NCBI RefSeq assembly: GCF_000275725.1
Contig: NZ_AJTS01000029.1
Span: 1 to 64,000 of the forward strand
Source: Vreelandella stevensii S18214
GTDB lineage: Bacteria; Pseudomonadota; Gammaproteobacteria; Pseudomonadales; Halomonadaceae
DNA: 64,000 bases
Reading direction: 5' to 3'
The first letter of the stretch is position 1. Every line of letters starts with the position of its first letter. The position numbers were made by a program, and so were the translations under genes. Shown in pieces: positions 26,412-36,368 of this stretch. The notes beneath the pieces were generated by a model that was not told where the DNA came from, ran no database searches, and was given only the letters and a program-made list of their open reading frames with translations.

Positions 26412-29400
26412 TCATTGAATGCCTTGCCCGCGGGTGATCTCTTCCCAACGCTTTTCCAGGCGTTTTGCCGATACCGGCATGTGCGTGCCCAACTGCTGCG
26501 CAAACAGCGACACTCTCAATTCCTGTATCCACCAACCGAACGCCACCAGCGTCGGGTCTTCGGCCGCGCCACGGCGCTCGCTCTTGCGCCGTGCGTCAAA
26601 GCGCGCTTCGAGGACTTGGACATCCTGCATCAGCATTTGGTCCCTGCCTCGCTCCCGGGCGGCCTTTTCCAAGCGAATCAGCGCAGCTTCCATGTAGCGT
26701 GGATACTCCGTGAGCCACTCGTCCGCATCACGAATGAAGCCTGGGTAAACCAGCCGCTGCATCTGCGCACTGACATCGCTATAGACCAGCGCCAGTGCAA
26801 AATTAAGTTTCCCTTTCAGAATCTTGCTGACGGCAAGATGGCCTTTCAGTGCCTCTTCGACACGCCCCAGAACGGTCTCGGCATGGGCCACCAGTTGAGG
26901 CTGCGTCTTTGTCAGTCGCTCGGCCAGCTCACCGGCAGAACGCGGTAGCGGATGCTGTGCCACGACCTGTGTAAACACCGCCAGCAGCAAATCCTCGACC
27001 AGGGCCTGCTTGCTGCCTACCTTCGCGAACAGCAGCGCGCACTTCTCGACCCCCGATAGCCGTTTGATGGCTTTAACCTGCTCAGGCAGTTTGGCAATGG
27101 CTAACCGGGCTACCCCTTCCTGATGCGCAAACTGCGCCTTGGCGGGATGATCGAACAGGCTGACCTTGAAGTGCCCGCCCTCAGCGACCAAGGCCGGGTA
27201 GGCTTCCACGCGAATGCCCGCCTGGGTGGTGACACGAGATTCAGGCAGCGGCGATGCGGGCAGCTCTTCCAGCGTGGGTGCCTGGCTGGCCTGCTCGGCC
27301 AGCGCCTGGGCGCCGGCACTGGCGGCTTCCTCGAAGCGCCGCTCAAGGGCACGTACATCACGCCCTTGCCCCAGGGTCTTGCCACCATGATCGACCACCC
27401 GCACATTCATGCGCAGGTGGGGCGGCAGCAGGTCGAGGCGCCAGTCGTCGGGGCGAACCCGCGTGCCGGTACGCCGCCGGATGAACTCGCCAAGCGCTTC
27501 GGTCAAGGGGCGCTCGTCCGGCACCAGCGTTTCCAGGGCGGCATCGACCCAATCGGGGATGGGCACCACCTGGCGGCGCAGGCTTTTGGGCAGCGACTTG
27601 AGCAGCGCAATACACTTCTCGCGCAGCAGGCCGGGCACCAGCCAGTCGAGGGCATGGGCAGGCAGCTGCGGCAGCATCGCCGCGGGCACGGTAAGGGTGA
27701 CGCCATCGTCCTCGGCATCCGGGTCGAAGTGATAGCTCACCGGATAGGCCACGCCCGCCAGGGTGAGGTGATCCGGGTACTGCGCCTGGGTCACGTCATG
27801 GGCATCACGAGCCTTGAGCGCCTCAAGATCGAACTTCAGAAGCTCGGGCTGTTGCTGCTCGGCCTGCTTGCGCCAGTGTTCGAAGCCCTTGCCATTGACG
27901 ATGTCCGCCGGGATGCGCTCGTCGTAGAAGGCGAACAGGCTCTCTTCGTCCACCAGTATATCGCGCCGTCGGGCACGATCTTCCAGCGCTTCGACCTCTT
28001 CGATCAACGCCCGATTATAGGCAAAGAACGCGCCTCGCGTCTGGAATTCGCCTTCGACCAGCGCACGACGAATAAACAGCTCCCGCGACTCCTGGGGTGC
28101 AATGGGGCCATAGTGCACCCGGCGCCGCGCAACGATAGGCAGGCCAAACAGGGTCACCTGCTCGAACGCCACCACCTGGGCGCGCTTCATTTCCCAGTGG
28201 GGCTCGCTGTAGCTGCTTTTGACCAGATGCTGCGCCTGCGGCTCGATCCACTGGGGGTCGATTTTGGCCACGGTACGGGCAAACAGCTTGGTGGTTTCGA
28301 TCAGCTCGAAGGCCATGACCCACTTGGGGCTCTTCCTGGCCAACCCGGAGCTGGGATGGATCATGAATTTGCGGTTGCGAGCGCCCAGGTATTCGCGGTT
28401 CTCCAACAGCGTTCCCAAATTGGACAACAAACCCGACAGCAGCGCCTGATGCAGCTTGCCAGAGGTTTTACGCCGCGCCTGCCTGGCCTGCTCTTCGCTT
28501 TCGTCTTCATCGCGAGGCAGCGGTGGCGGCACCTCGATATCCATGTCACGCAGCAGCTGACGCAGTTGGCGGAACGTATCGTGCCACTCGCGCATGCGCA
28601 GATAGTTGATGTAGTGCTCACGGCACCAGCGGCGCAGCTGATTGCCCGAGAGCGCCTCGCGAGCATTCTCGATGCCATGCCATAGGTTGAGCAAAGCGAC
28701 GAAGTCGGAATCCGGGTCGTGCCAGCGCTGATGCGCCTGGTCGGCCGCCTGGCGCTTGTCGGCAGGCCGCTCTCGCGGGTCCTGAATGGCCAGCGCCGAG
28801 ACCACCACCAGCACGTCGCGCAGGCTGCCCCGTTCGGCCCCCGCCAGCACCATGCGCGCCAGTCTTGGGTCGATGGGCAGTTTGGCCAGCTTACGGCCCA
28901 GCGGGCTTAACTGGTGCTTGTCGTCCACCGCACCCAGCTCGAACAGCAGCCGGAAACCATCCTTGATGAAGCGGCCGTCCGGCGGGTCGACAAACGGAAA
29001 GTCTTCGATGTGCCCCAGCTTCAGCGCCAGCATGGACAGAATCACCGACGCCAGGTTGGTGCGCTGAATTTCGGGGTCGGTAAACGCCGGGCGAGCCAGA
29101 AAGTCGTCTTCATCATACAGCCGAATGCACACCCCTTCGGCCACCCGGCCACAGCGCCCCTTGCGCTGGTTGGCGCTGGCCTGGCTGATGGGCTCGATGG
29201 GCAGCCGCTGGATCTTGGCACGGTAGCTGTAGCGACTGATACGCACCAGGCCCGGGTCGATGACATAGCGAATTCCCGGTACGGTCAGCGAGGTTTCCGC
29301 CACGTTGGTGGCCAGCACGATACGTCGCCCGCGATGGGGGGCGAACACGCGATTTTGCTCTTCGTTGGACAGCCGCGCATAGAGCGGCAAAATGTCGGTG

Positions 29401-30443
29401 CCTTTCAGGTCGGCACGGCGCAGCGTATCGGCGGTTTCCCGAATGTCACGCTCACCGGGCAGAAACACCAGCACGTCCCGGGGGCCGTGGAGCCAGCCTT
29501 TCTGGCGCTCGATGGCCTCGATCTCCTGCACGGCATGAAGAATACCCTCTTGCAGCGTGCGGTCTTCCTCGTCCTCTTCGCTGCGCACCAGCGGGCGATA
29601 AAGGACATCCACCGGGTAGGTACGGCCCGAGACTTCGACCACCGGAGCCGACGCGTCAGGCGTGCCGAAGTGGGCCGCAAAGCGCTCGACGTCGATGGTG
29701 GCGGAGGTGATGATCACCTTCAGGTCCGGGCGTTTAGGCAGCAAACGCTTCAGGTAGCCCAGCAGAAAATCGATATTGAGGCTGCGCTCGTGGGCTTCAT
29801 CGATGATCAGGGTGTCGTAGCGCAACAGCAGCGGGTCGTGCTGGGTTTCGGCCAGCAGAATCCCGTCGGTCATCAGTTTGACCAGCGTCGTGGGCGTACT
29901 CTGGTCATTGAACCGTACCTGATAGCCCACCTGCTCACCCAGTGCCACCTCCAGCTCATCGGCAAGCCTGGCTGCCACGCTGCGCGCCGCCAGCCTGCGC
30001 GGCTGGGTGTGGCCAATCAGGCCCTGGCGTCCGCGCCCCAGCTCCAGACACATCTTGGGCAGCTGAGTGGTTTTACCCGAGCCGGTTTCACCGGCCACGA
30101 CAACCACCTGGTGCTCCCGAATGGCCGCCAGAATGTCCTCGCGACGCTCGACGACGGGCAGCTCACCGGGGTAGTTCAAGGCAACACGCAAGGCTTCCCG
30201 CTGGGCCAGCAGCTGCGTGGCCTTTGCCATATCGCGGCGCAGCTCGTTGACACCACGGTCGATCGGCTTGTTGTCACCCTGCCGTCGCTTCAAGCCCGAC
30301 ACACGCCGGGCCAGGCGCTCACGGTCGCGTAGCATGACATCACCCAGCGATGCGTCGAGTACCGCCAGCGAAGCAGCAGGATCTTGTGGGGATTCAGTGC
30401 GAGAAGAGTGCGTGTCGGTGGTCACGTTAGGCTCGGTTTCCAT
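26412..30443 (-). CDS. hrpA: HrpA, ATP-dependent DEAH-box RNA helicase
   Basis: 1343-aa helicase acting on RNA and, in E. coli, on stalled ribosomes. Walker A GETGSGKTTQLPK (about residue 118), the DEAH motif in IIDEAHERS, SAT, then the QRKGRCGR motif VI; the large C-terminal HrpA-specific region fills the rest. ATG 30443 is the best start, but it lies only 8 bp past the T-run of the fadD terminator, and no good Shine-Dalgarno is seen. An ATG at 30470 falls in the loop of that hairpin; GTG 30425 is another option. Its own promoter is not evident. Confidence 0.94.
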   Translation of the reverse strand: METEPNVTTDTHSSRTESPQDPAASLAVLDASLGDVMLRDRERLARRVSGLKRRQGDNKPIDRGVNELRRDMAKATQLLAQREALRVALNYPGELPVVERREDILAAIREHQVVVVAGETGSGKTTQLPKMCLELGRGRQGLIGHTQPRRLAARSVAARLADELEVALGEQVGYQVRFNDQSTPTTLVKLMTDGILLAETQHDPLLLRYDTLIIDEAHERSLNIDFLLGYLKRLLPKRPDLKVIITSATIDVERFAAHFGTPDASAPVVEVSGRTYPVDVLYRPLVRSEEDEEDRTLQEGILHAVQEIEAIERQKGWLHGPRDVLVFLPGERDIRETADTLRRADLKGTDILPLYARLSNEEQNRVFAPHRGRRIVLATNVAETSLTVPGIRYVIDPGLVRISRYSYRAKIQRLPIEPISQASANQRKGRCGRVAEGVCIRLYDEDDFLARPAFTDPEIQRTNLASVILSMLALKLGHIEDFPFVDPPDGRFIKDGFRLLFELGAVDDKHQLSPLGRKLAKLPIDPRLARMVLAGAERGSLRDVLVVVSALAIQDPRERPADKRQAADQAHQRWHDPDSDFVALLNLWHGIENAREALSGNQLRRWCREHYINYLRMREWHDTFRQLRQLLRDMDIEVPPPLPRDEDESEEQARQARRKTSGKLHQALLSGLLSNLGTLLENREYLGARNRKFMIHPSSGLARKSPKWVMAFELIETTKLFARTVAKIDPQWIEPQAQHLVKSSYSEPHWEMKRAQVVAFEQVTLFGLPIVARRRVHYGPIAPQESRELFIRRALVEGEFQTRGAFFAYNRALIEEVEALEDRARRRDILVDEESLFAFYDERIPADIVNGKGFEHWRKQAEQQQPELLKFDLEALKARDAHDVTQAQYPDHLTLAGVAYPVSYHFDPDAEDDGVTLTVPAAMLPQLPAHALDWLVPGLLREKCIALLKSLPKSLRRQVVPIPDWVDAALETLVPDERPLTEALGEFIRRRTGTRVRPDDWRLDLLPPHLRMNVRVVDHGGKTLGQGRDVRALERRFEEAASAGAQALAEQASQAPTLEELPASPLPESRVTTQAGIRVEAYPALVAEGGHFKVSLFDHPAKAQFAHQEGVARLAIAKLPEQVKAIKRLSGVEKCALLFAKVGSKQALVEDLLLAVFTQVVAQHPLPRSAGELAERLTKTQPQLVAHAETVLGRVEEALKGHLAVSKILKGKLNFALALVYSDVSAQMQRLVYPGFIRDADEWLTEYPRYMEAALIRLEKAARERGRDQMLMQDVQVLEARFDARRKSERRGAAEDPTLVAFGWWIQELRVSLFAQQLGTHMPVSAKRLEKRWEEITRGQGIQ

Positions 30444-30450
30444 CTCAGAA

Positions 30451-30483
30451 TAAAACGTCGGCCCACTCATGGAGTGGGCCGAC
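30451..30483 (-). terminator. Terminator of fadD overlapping the hrpA leader
   Basis: Perfect 12-bp stem GTCGGCCCACTC (30457-30468) with GAGTGGGCCGAC (30472-30483), 3-base loop. On the minus strand it is followed by GTTTTATT. It comes 55 bp after the fadD stop codon and directly before the hrpA start. Confidence 0.85.
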
Positions 30484-30537
30484 CATTGTACCGCTTTCAA
30501 TCACGTGACGCCTAACGCCAGCCAATATGGCCGTGTA

Positions 30538-32208
30538 TCAGGCCTTGTTGGCTTCCTGGTCGCGCAGCTGGCGGCGCAACACTTTACCCACATTGGTCTT
30601 GGGCAGCTCATCGCGGAACTCGACGTACTTGGGTACTTTGTAGGCGGTCAGCTCCTTTTTGCACCAGGCGCGCAGCGTCTCGGCATCCAGCTGGCTGTTT
30701 TGCGACACGACGAAGAGCTTGATAGCTTCGCCGGCGTTTTCATCGGCCACCCCGACGGCAGCCACTTCCAGCACGTCAGGATGCGCGGCCACGACGTCTT
30801 CCACTTCGTTGGGGTAGACGTTGAAACCGGACACCAGAATCATGTCCTTCTTGCGATCGACGATCTTGATATAGCCATCATCTTGAAGAACGGCGATATC
30901 ACCGGTGTGGAACCAGCCCTGCTCATCGATGGAGTTACGCGTTTCGTCTTCACGCTGCCAGTAGCCTTTCATGACCTGAGGCCCTTGCACGCACAGCTCC
31001 CCTGGCTCGCCAAACGGCACGTCGTTGCCCTCGCTGTCCACCACCTTCACCGCCGTACCTGCCACGGGTTTGCCGATGGTGCCCAGTTGAATGGCGTCGC
31101 TGGGGTTGAAGCTGACGATGGGGGACGTTTCCGTCAGCCCGTAGCCTTCGGCAATCGGGCAGCCGGTGGTCTCTTCCCAGCGCTGGGCGGCTGCCTTGGT
31201 CAAGGCCATGCCGCCGGAAATGGTCAGCTTGAGTTTCGAGAAGTCGAGCTGGCGGAAATCATCACGGTTGCACAGGGCATTGAACAGCGTGTTCAAACCA
31301 ATGAAACCGGTGAACGGCAGCCCTTTCAACTCCTTGACGAAGGCTGGCAAATCACGCGGATTGGTAATCAGCAGCGAGTGGTTGCCGGTTTCCATCAGGA
31401 ACAGGCAGTTAACGGTAAACGTGTAGATGTGGTACACCGGCAGCGGCGCAATGACCAGCTCCTCACCGTCGGTCAGATGCTCCCCAATGGCCGAGCGAGC
31501 CTGCAGCATGTTGGCCACCAGGTTGCGGTGCGTCAGCATTGCCCCTTTGGGCATGCCGGTGGTGCCACCGGTGTACTGCAGCGCGGCCAGATCTTCCTGG
31601 GTGCGGTCTACCGGCCGATGGGTGAGCGAAGCGCCCTTCTTCAGCGCATCGCGAAAACCAACTGCGCTGGGCAGCGAGTAGGCGGGCACCATTTTCTTGA
31701 CGTGCTTGACCACGGCATTGATCAGCCAGCGCTTGGGCACGTCGTGCAAATCCCCCAGCTGGGTGACCAGCACGTGCTTGATGTCGGTCTTGTCCAGCAC
31801 CTTCTCGAGCTTGTCGGCCATGTTGGCCAGAATCAGGATGGCCTTGGCGTTTGAGTCCTTGAACTGATGAGCCATTTCACGCTCGGTGTAGAGCGGGTTG
31901 GTATTCACCACCACCAGACCAGCACGCAGTGCGCCGAAGACGGCCACCGGGAACTGCAGTACGTTGGGGAGCTGGATGGCGATCCGATCCCCCGGCTCCA
32001 GATCAGTTTCATGCTGCAGCCAGGCGGCGAAATCCGCTGATAAGCGGTCCAGGTCGGCAAAGCTGAGCGTCTTGCCCATGCAGGTAAAGGCTGGCTTCTG
32101 GGCGAAGCGCTTCACTGCCGAATGGAATACATCGGTGACCGAGTCGTACTGCTCCAACCCTTCAAGCGCTGGGCCGCGTAAAATGGGGGTGCTGGCGTGT
32201 TCGCTCAT
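30538..32208 (-). CDS. fadD: FadD, long-chain fatty acid CoA ligase
   Basis: Inner-membrane-associated ligase (556 aa) that activates imported long-chain fatty acids. P-loop YTGGTTGMPKGAML, GYGLTETSP, the FACS motif region WFHTGDIAVLQDDGYIKIVDRKKDMI, and catalytic Lys in PKTNVGKVLRR. GGAGATTCCCC precedes the ATG. Upstream lies a PsrA-like palindrome at 32325-32342. It ends at the terminator 30451-30483. Confidence 0.95.
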   Translation of the reverse strand: MSEHASTPILRGPALEGLEQYDSVTDVFHSAVKRFAQKPAFTCMGKTLSFADLDRLSADFAAWLQHETDLEPGDRIAIQLPNVLQFPVAVFGALRAGLVVVNTNPLYTEREMAHQFKDSNAKAILILANMADKLEKVLDKTDIKHVLVTQLGDLHDVPKRWLINAVVKHVKKMVPAYSLPSAVGFRDALKKGASLTHRPVDRTQEDLAALQYTGGTTGMPKGAMLTHRNLVANMLQARSAIGEHLTDGEELVIAPLPVYHIYTFTVNCLFLMETGNHSLLITNPRDLPAFVKELKGLPFTGFIGLNTLFNALCNRDDFRQLDFSKLKLTISGGMALTKAAAQRWEETTGCPIAEGYGLTETSPIVSFNPSDAIQLGTIGKPVAGTAVKVVDSEGNDVPFGEPGELCVQGPQVMKGYWQREDETRNSIDEQGWFHTGDIAVLQDDGYIKIVDRKKDMILVSGFNVYPNEVEDVVAAHPDVLEVAAVGVADENAGEAIKLFVVSQNSQLDAETLRAWCKKELTAYKVPKYVEFRDELPKTNVGKVLRRQLRDQEANKA

Positions 32209-32324
32209 GGGGAATCTCCGCTATCCGTGTCGATGCTGTACCGACCTTGTTATTGTGGCGAGGCTATCAAGTAGTTCATGAACGCCAACCATATACGACG
32301 TCCGGCAGACTGTAAAACGAACGA

Positions 32325-32342
32325 TTGAAACTTGCGTTTCAA
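32325..32342. promoter_or_regulatory. PsrA-like operator upstream of fadD
   Basis: TTGAAAC-TTGC-GTTTCAA is a palindrome with perfect 7-bp arms that fits the GAAAC-N4-GTTTC variant of the PsrA pattern. It lies 117 bp before the fadD start codon and resembles the operator at 1965-1984. Confidence 0.6.
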
Positions 32343-32403
32343 CTTTAGCTTAAAGCCCTTCGACCCTCACCACCGTTCTGGTCATGCCATTTCTTTAGCA
32401 TAG

Positions 32404-33189
32404 TCAGGATTTTGGGCCATAACGCGCACGGATTTCTCCCCCACGCCATACCAGCAGTTCACCCGGCGCCATACGCTGCCAGGCTTCATTGTGGGTCAGA
32501 GGCGCGGTGGCCACCACCGAAACGATATCGTTGGGCGTGGTGTGCTCGACGAAATTGACCGTCATCTCGGCATCCGAGAGTTCCGCCTGCCCAAACGGTG
32601 CCCGTCGAGTGATGTGCGCCAGTTTGGTAGAACAGTAGCAATAGAGATAGACACCGTCCGAGAGCAGCAGGTTGAACACCCCCAGCCCGCGCAGCTGTTC
32701 ACACAGCGCGTGCAGGGTTTCCCAGAGCACGTCAGGTGACTCAGGGGGCGTGGGGAAGCGCTGGCGCAGCTCGCCCATCAGCCAGCAAAAAGCATGCTCA
32801 CTGTCGGTACTGCCCACGGGGGTGTAGAGCCCCAGCGGAAGCTGCTGCCAGTCACTCAGTTGCCCGTTATGGGCGTAGCACCAGGGCCGCCCCCACATCT
32901 CACGGGTAAAAGGGTGCGTATTGGCCAGCCGAACGCCCCCCACGTTGGCCTGGCGGATATGGCTGATGACCACATGGGACTTGATCGGGTAGTCGCATAT
33001 CAGCCGCGCGATGGGCGAATCCACTGAGGGATGAGGGTCGCGAAACTCTCGATAGCCGCCCTCTTCATAGAACGCAATGCCCCAGCCATCGCGGTGGGGC
33101 CCCGTACCGCCGCCTCGGTGCAGAAACCCCGAAAAGCTGAAGCAGATATCCGTGGGTACATTGGCGCTCATACCCATCAACTCACACAT
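32404..33189 (-). CDS. YafJ-type class II glutamine amidotransferase
   Basis: 261 aa protein of the Ntn-hydrolase glutaminase class. The nucleophile would be Cys2, exposed after Met removal (MCELMGMS). Other glutaminase motifs are GWGIAFYEEG, SHIRQAN and the ligand-binding NTHPF with AHNG. There is no synthetase domain, as in E. coli YafJ, so ammonia acceptor and function are unknown. GGGAGGCG precedes the ATG. It stands alone between fadD and a small membrane protein gene, which follows 28 bp downstream of its start on the same strand order. Confidence 0.9.
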   Translation of the reverse strand: MCELMGMSANVPTDICFSFSGFLHRGGGTGPHRDGWGIAFYEEGGYREFRDPHPSVDSPIARLICDYPIKSHVVISHIRQANVGGVRLANTHPFTREMWGRPWCYAHNGQLSDWQQLPLGLYTPVGSTDSEHAFCWLMGELRQRFPTPPESPDVLWETLHALCEQLRGLGVFNLLLSDGVYLYCYCSTKLAHITRRAPFGQAELSDAEMTVNFVEHTTPNDIVSVVATAPLTHNEAWQRMAPGELLVWRGGEIRARYGPKS

Positions 33190-33217
33190 GACAACGCCTC
33201 CCTGGCCGCTTGGGAGC

Positions 33218-33643
33218 TCAACGAATCACCGGCTCACGGCGGCGAACAGGCTGTGGCTCTTCGGCGCGCTGACGCCGCGCTGGGGCTTCTTCGACCGGCA
33301 TCGGACGGCGCCACCACCACAATACGATGCCTACGCAAGCGCCCAGCGCCATGCCCAGCAATGCCCACAGCAAACCGCCGCGTAAACCGCTCACGCCATG
33401 TTCGAAAAAGCCCATCGCCGCTACCATGGCCGAGGGCGCCCAGCCCGTATAGAACTCGCCCTCTTCCACCAGCGGCAAGCGGTAATTGGCCGGCATCCAC
33501 ATGATGCCCGCCACGGCCCAGGTGATGGCCAATCGGGGCAGACGCGGTAACCAGGCCAGCGCAAAGTAAATGGCCATCATGACCAGCAGCGAGAGCCCGT
33601 AATAACTTAGCCACAGCAGTGACATTGAGTCAGCAAACAGCAT
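33218..33643 (-). CDS. Small membrane protein of unknown function
   Basis: 141 aa, not recognised. Three likely membrane segments: residues about 5-28 (SLLWLSYYGLSLLVMMAIYF), 34-50, and 90-112 (LLWALLGMALGACVGIVLWWW), followed by a basic, Arg/Glu-rich cytoplasmic tail. The ATG at 33643 has AGGGG 4 bp upstream; an ATG 12 bp earlier also exists. The reading frame continues the codon use of its neighbours. It lies 28 bp upstream of the glutamine amidotransferase gene and may share its transcript. Confidence 0.7.
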   Translation of the reverse strand: MLFADSMSLLWLSYYGLSLLVMMAIYFALAWLPRLPRLAITWAVAGIMWMPANYRLPLVEEGEFYTGWAPSAMVAAMGFFEHGVSGLRGGLLWALLGMALGACVGIVLWWWRRPMPVEEAPARRQRAEEPQPVRRREPVIR

Positions 33644-33705
33644 AATACCCCTCATGTGGGTGGAAGCACCCGACGTTGATTTCCCGTTATGGTACCTGTC
33701 AATTT

Positions 33706-35808
33706 ATGAAAGCACAGCCTGGTATGTACGAAGGCTCGCCCGTAGCACGCTATTATCGCGCCGATGACCCTGAATGGCACTGGTTGGAATCCCGTGACGC
33801 ACCAGACGTTCAACCTTTTTTAGCCGACGCCAATCAGCAGCATGCCGACTGGTTTCGCCCCTTGACGCCGCTAGCCGACGCCCTCTACCACTCCCACTTG
33901 GCACGGCGCGAGCTGGCGGTCAAGAGTCTGGCCACGGAACTCGACCACTTTACCTGCTGGAGCGAGACAGGCGCCGACGACGACTACCCCTGCTGGTGGC
34001 GCCATCCCAACGGCCAGCCCCAGCGTAGCGAATGCTTTCTGGATGTGCGCGAGCGCGCGGCGAAGCAGCCGTTCTACGATATGGGGGACATGGCCCTCTC
34101 CCCCGACGAACAGTGGCTGGCCTGGACCGAAGACACCCAAGGGGATGAGCGCTACACCCTCTGGCTGAAAGCGTTGCCCAGCGGCACTCCCCGCCAGTTG
34201 CTCGAAGACATCGGGCCGTCGGTGTGCTGGGCAGAGGACCAAACCGCCCAAGGCGCGACGCTGCTGTTTACCCGCTTTGACGACACCCAACGCCCCGATA
34301 GCCTGTGGCGACTGTGGGTAGGGCTCAATAGCGACGCCCAGGTAGACACCGACGCTCAGGCTAGCGCACCGACACTGATCCTGCGTGAAGACGACCCGGA
34401 GTTCTGGCTGGGCGTTGGCAAGACCCGCTCGCGTCAATGGCTGATCATCGAGAGCGGCTCGAAAGATACCACGGAGGTCCACGCCCTGCCCGCCCACCAA
34501 CCCGCCGCGAGCCCAGTATGCCTGCATGGGCGCACGAATGGCGTGGAGGTCAGCATCGACCATCGGCCGGGGGCTTTCTACCGGCTACACAATCAGGCAG
34601 GGCCACACTTTGCCCTGGATACGCGTGCCGACACACTGGAAGATACGGGCTGGCAAAGCCTGCTGCCCCCGCGGGAGGACGCCACGCTGGAAGGAGTCGA
34701 TGCGTTCGCCTGGGGGCTGATCGTGGCCGAACGCAGTCATCAGGAAGCTCAGGTGCGGTTGAGGCAACTGAGCCTGGCCGAAGACGGCCATACGCTTATC
34801 GAAGATCACTACCTGGCGCTACCCGACACGCCTGTCTCGCAGCTTCTGGAGGACATGCCCCACTTCGATGCCCGCACGCTCCACCTGCGGGAAGAGTCTT
34901 TTACCCACCCGCCCCGCTGGTTTGCGCTGAACCTGGACAGCGGTGAGCGCACGCTACTCAAGCAAGTGCCGGTATACGGCAGCCTCTCCCCAGAGCAGCT
35001 GGTCAGCCGCCGGATCTGGGCCACCAGCCACGACGGTGAACAGGTGCCCGTTTCCGTGGTCATGCGTGCCGATCTGGTCGGGCAGCCTCTGCCGACGCTG
35101 CTATATGGCTACGGTGCCTATGGCGAAGCGCTCGACCCCTGGTTTTCGATTGCCAGGCTGGAGCTCCTGGAGCGTGGCGTAGCCTTTGCCGTGGCTCACG
35201 TGCGCGGCGGCGGCGAGCGCGGCGAACCGTGGTACCTGGCAGGCAAGATGGCCAACAAGGAAAACAGCTTTCATGATTTCCTGGCTGCCCGCGAGGCGCT
35301 GGTGTCCGAGCAGGTCAGCCAGCCTGAACGGATCGTCGCCTGTGGTGCCAGCGCGGGCGGGCTGCTGGTGGGTACCTGCCTGAACCGGGCACCAGAGGCG
35401 TTCTGCGCTGCCGTGCTCGACGTGCCGTTTTTGGATGTACTGCGCACCATGCAGAATCCCGAGCTGCCGTTGACCACCGCCGAGTACACCGAATGGGGCA
35501 ACCCGGAGATCAACGAGGTTCGCGAGCGGATCGCCGCTTACTCTCCCGTGGATAATATTCGCCCTCAGCGTTACCCGGCGCTATGGATCGAAGGCAGCTG
35601 GTTCGATACCCGAGTCAGCTATTGGGAGCCCGCCAAGTTCTATGCTCGCGTGACCCAGGCTCAGCAGGGAAGCGCCCCGATTCTGCTGCACACCGACATG
35701 ACCAGCGGCCACGGCGGCGCCTCCGGCAGATTCAAGGCCTGGCGCGACGCGGCACGCCAGGATGCCTTCATTCTGTGGGCGTTGGGTCTCGTGACAAGGC
35801 CTGAATAA
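33706..35808 (+). CDS. ptrB: Oligopeptidase B (S9A prolyl oligopeptidase family)
   Basis: Cytoplasmic serine peptidase cutting peptides after basic residues (700 aa). N-terminal beta-propeller and C-terminal alpha/beta-hydrolase. The triad is Ser549 (GASAGG), Asp634 (GSWFDTR) and His669 (SGHGGASG); the spacing matches that of E. coli oligopeptidase B exactly, offset by 17. The start is uncertain: ATG 33706 is used, with no clear ribosome site; ATG 33724 and the earlier 33676 are alternatives. Convergent with ycgN. Confidence 0.93.
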   Translation: MKAQPGMYEGSPVARYYRADDPEWHWLESRDAPDVQPFLADANQQHADWFRPLTPLADALYHSHLARRELAVKSLATELDHFTCWSETGADDDYPCWWRHPNGQPQRSECFLDVRERAAKQPFYDMGDMALSPDEQWLAWTEDTQGDERYTLWLKALPSGTPRQLLEDIGPSVCWAEDQTAQGATLLFTRFDDTQRPDSLWRLWVGLNSDAQVDTDAQASAPTLILREDDPEFWLGVGKTRSRQWLIIESGSKDTTEVHALPAHQPAASPVCLHGRTNGVEVSIDHRPGAFYRLHNQAGPHFALDTRADTLEDTGWQSLLPPREDATLEGVDAFAWGLIVAERSHQEAQVRLRQLSLAEDGHTLIEDHYLALPDTPVSQLLEDMPHFDARTLHLREESFTHPPRWFALNLDSGERTLLKQVPVYGSLSPEQLVSRRIWATSHDGEQVPVSVVMRADLVGQPLPTLLYGYGAYGEALDPWFSIARLELLERGVAFAVAHVRGGGERGEPWYLAGKMANKENSFHDFLAAREALVSEQVSQPERIVACGASAGGLLVGTCLNRAPEAFCAAVLDVPFLDVLRTMQNPELPLTTAEYTEWGNPEINEVRERIAAYSPVDNIRPQRYPALWIEGSWFDTRVSYWEPAKFYARVTQAQQGSAPILLHTDMTSGHGGASGRFKAWRDAARQDAFILWALGLVTRPE

Positions 35809-35867
35809 AATGAGCCAGCGGTGATGGTCCTGCCATGGATGGCAGCGCATTGCGTTTCGCTTGGCGG

Positions 35868-36326
35868 TCAGGACATGGGAATGACCGCAATGATATGCTC
35901 TTCGAGATGCCGCTCCGGCACCTCATCCTGTGATACCGCAAAGCCTCTGACGCTCACTCCCTTACGATGCACTCGCTCGGCGTCGTTGCTCAACAGCGGA
36001 TGCCAACCCGCCAACTTGCGCCCTTCGGCCACCCGACGGTAGCCACAAGTATGCGGCAGCCAGGTAAACTCTTTTACCAGCGCTGGCGTCAGCTGCGTGC
36101 AGTCCGGCACGCTGGCAAAGCGATTCTCGTAATCACTGCATTGGCAGCTGTGTAGATCCAACAGCCGGCAAGCAACGTTCAGAATAGCCAATTCCTGAGT
36201 GTCATCGTCATGCAGCTTCAACAGGCAGCACTGGCCACAGCCATCGCAGAGCGCTTCCCACTCTGGCGCGGTCAACTCCTCCAGCGGATAGCGCTCCCAG
36301 AAGCGCTCACGTAATGTGGTTTCCAT
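35868..36326 (-). CDS. YcgN-type cysteine cluster protein (UPF0260)
   Basis: 152-aa protein of unknown role with the conserved cluster CDGCGQCC near residue 27 and further cysteines (CRLLDLHSCQCSDYENR, PDC, HTCGYR), which could bind a metal or Fe-S centre. Length and composition match the UPF0260 family. AGAGAAC precedes the ATG. Located 42 bp downstream of acpH on the same strand. Confidence 0.88.
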   Translation of the reverse strand: METTLRERFWERYPLEELTAPEWEALCDGCGQCCLLKLHDDDTQELAILNVACRLLDLHSCQCSDYENRFASVPDCTQLTPALVKEFTWLPHTCGYRRVAEGRKLAGWHPLLSNDAERVHRKGVSVRGFAVSQDEVPERHLEEHIIAVIPMS

Positions 36327-36368
36327 GTTCGGTTCTCTTTCGGGTAGGTGCGTGATCGCCGACGCCGA

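Noticed and set aside
27123-28685. 520-codon open frame opposite hrpA
   Set aside because: Same kind of shadow; hrpA has full helicase motifs on the other strand.
28914-30332. 472-codon open frame opposite the hrpA N-terminal half
   Set aside because: No start signal or recognisable domain; lies across the helicase core codons.
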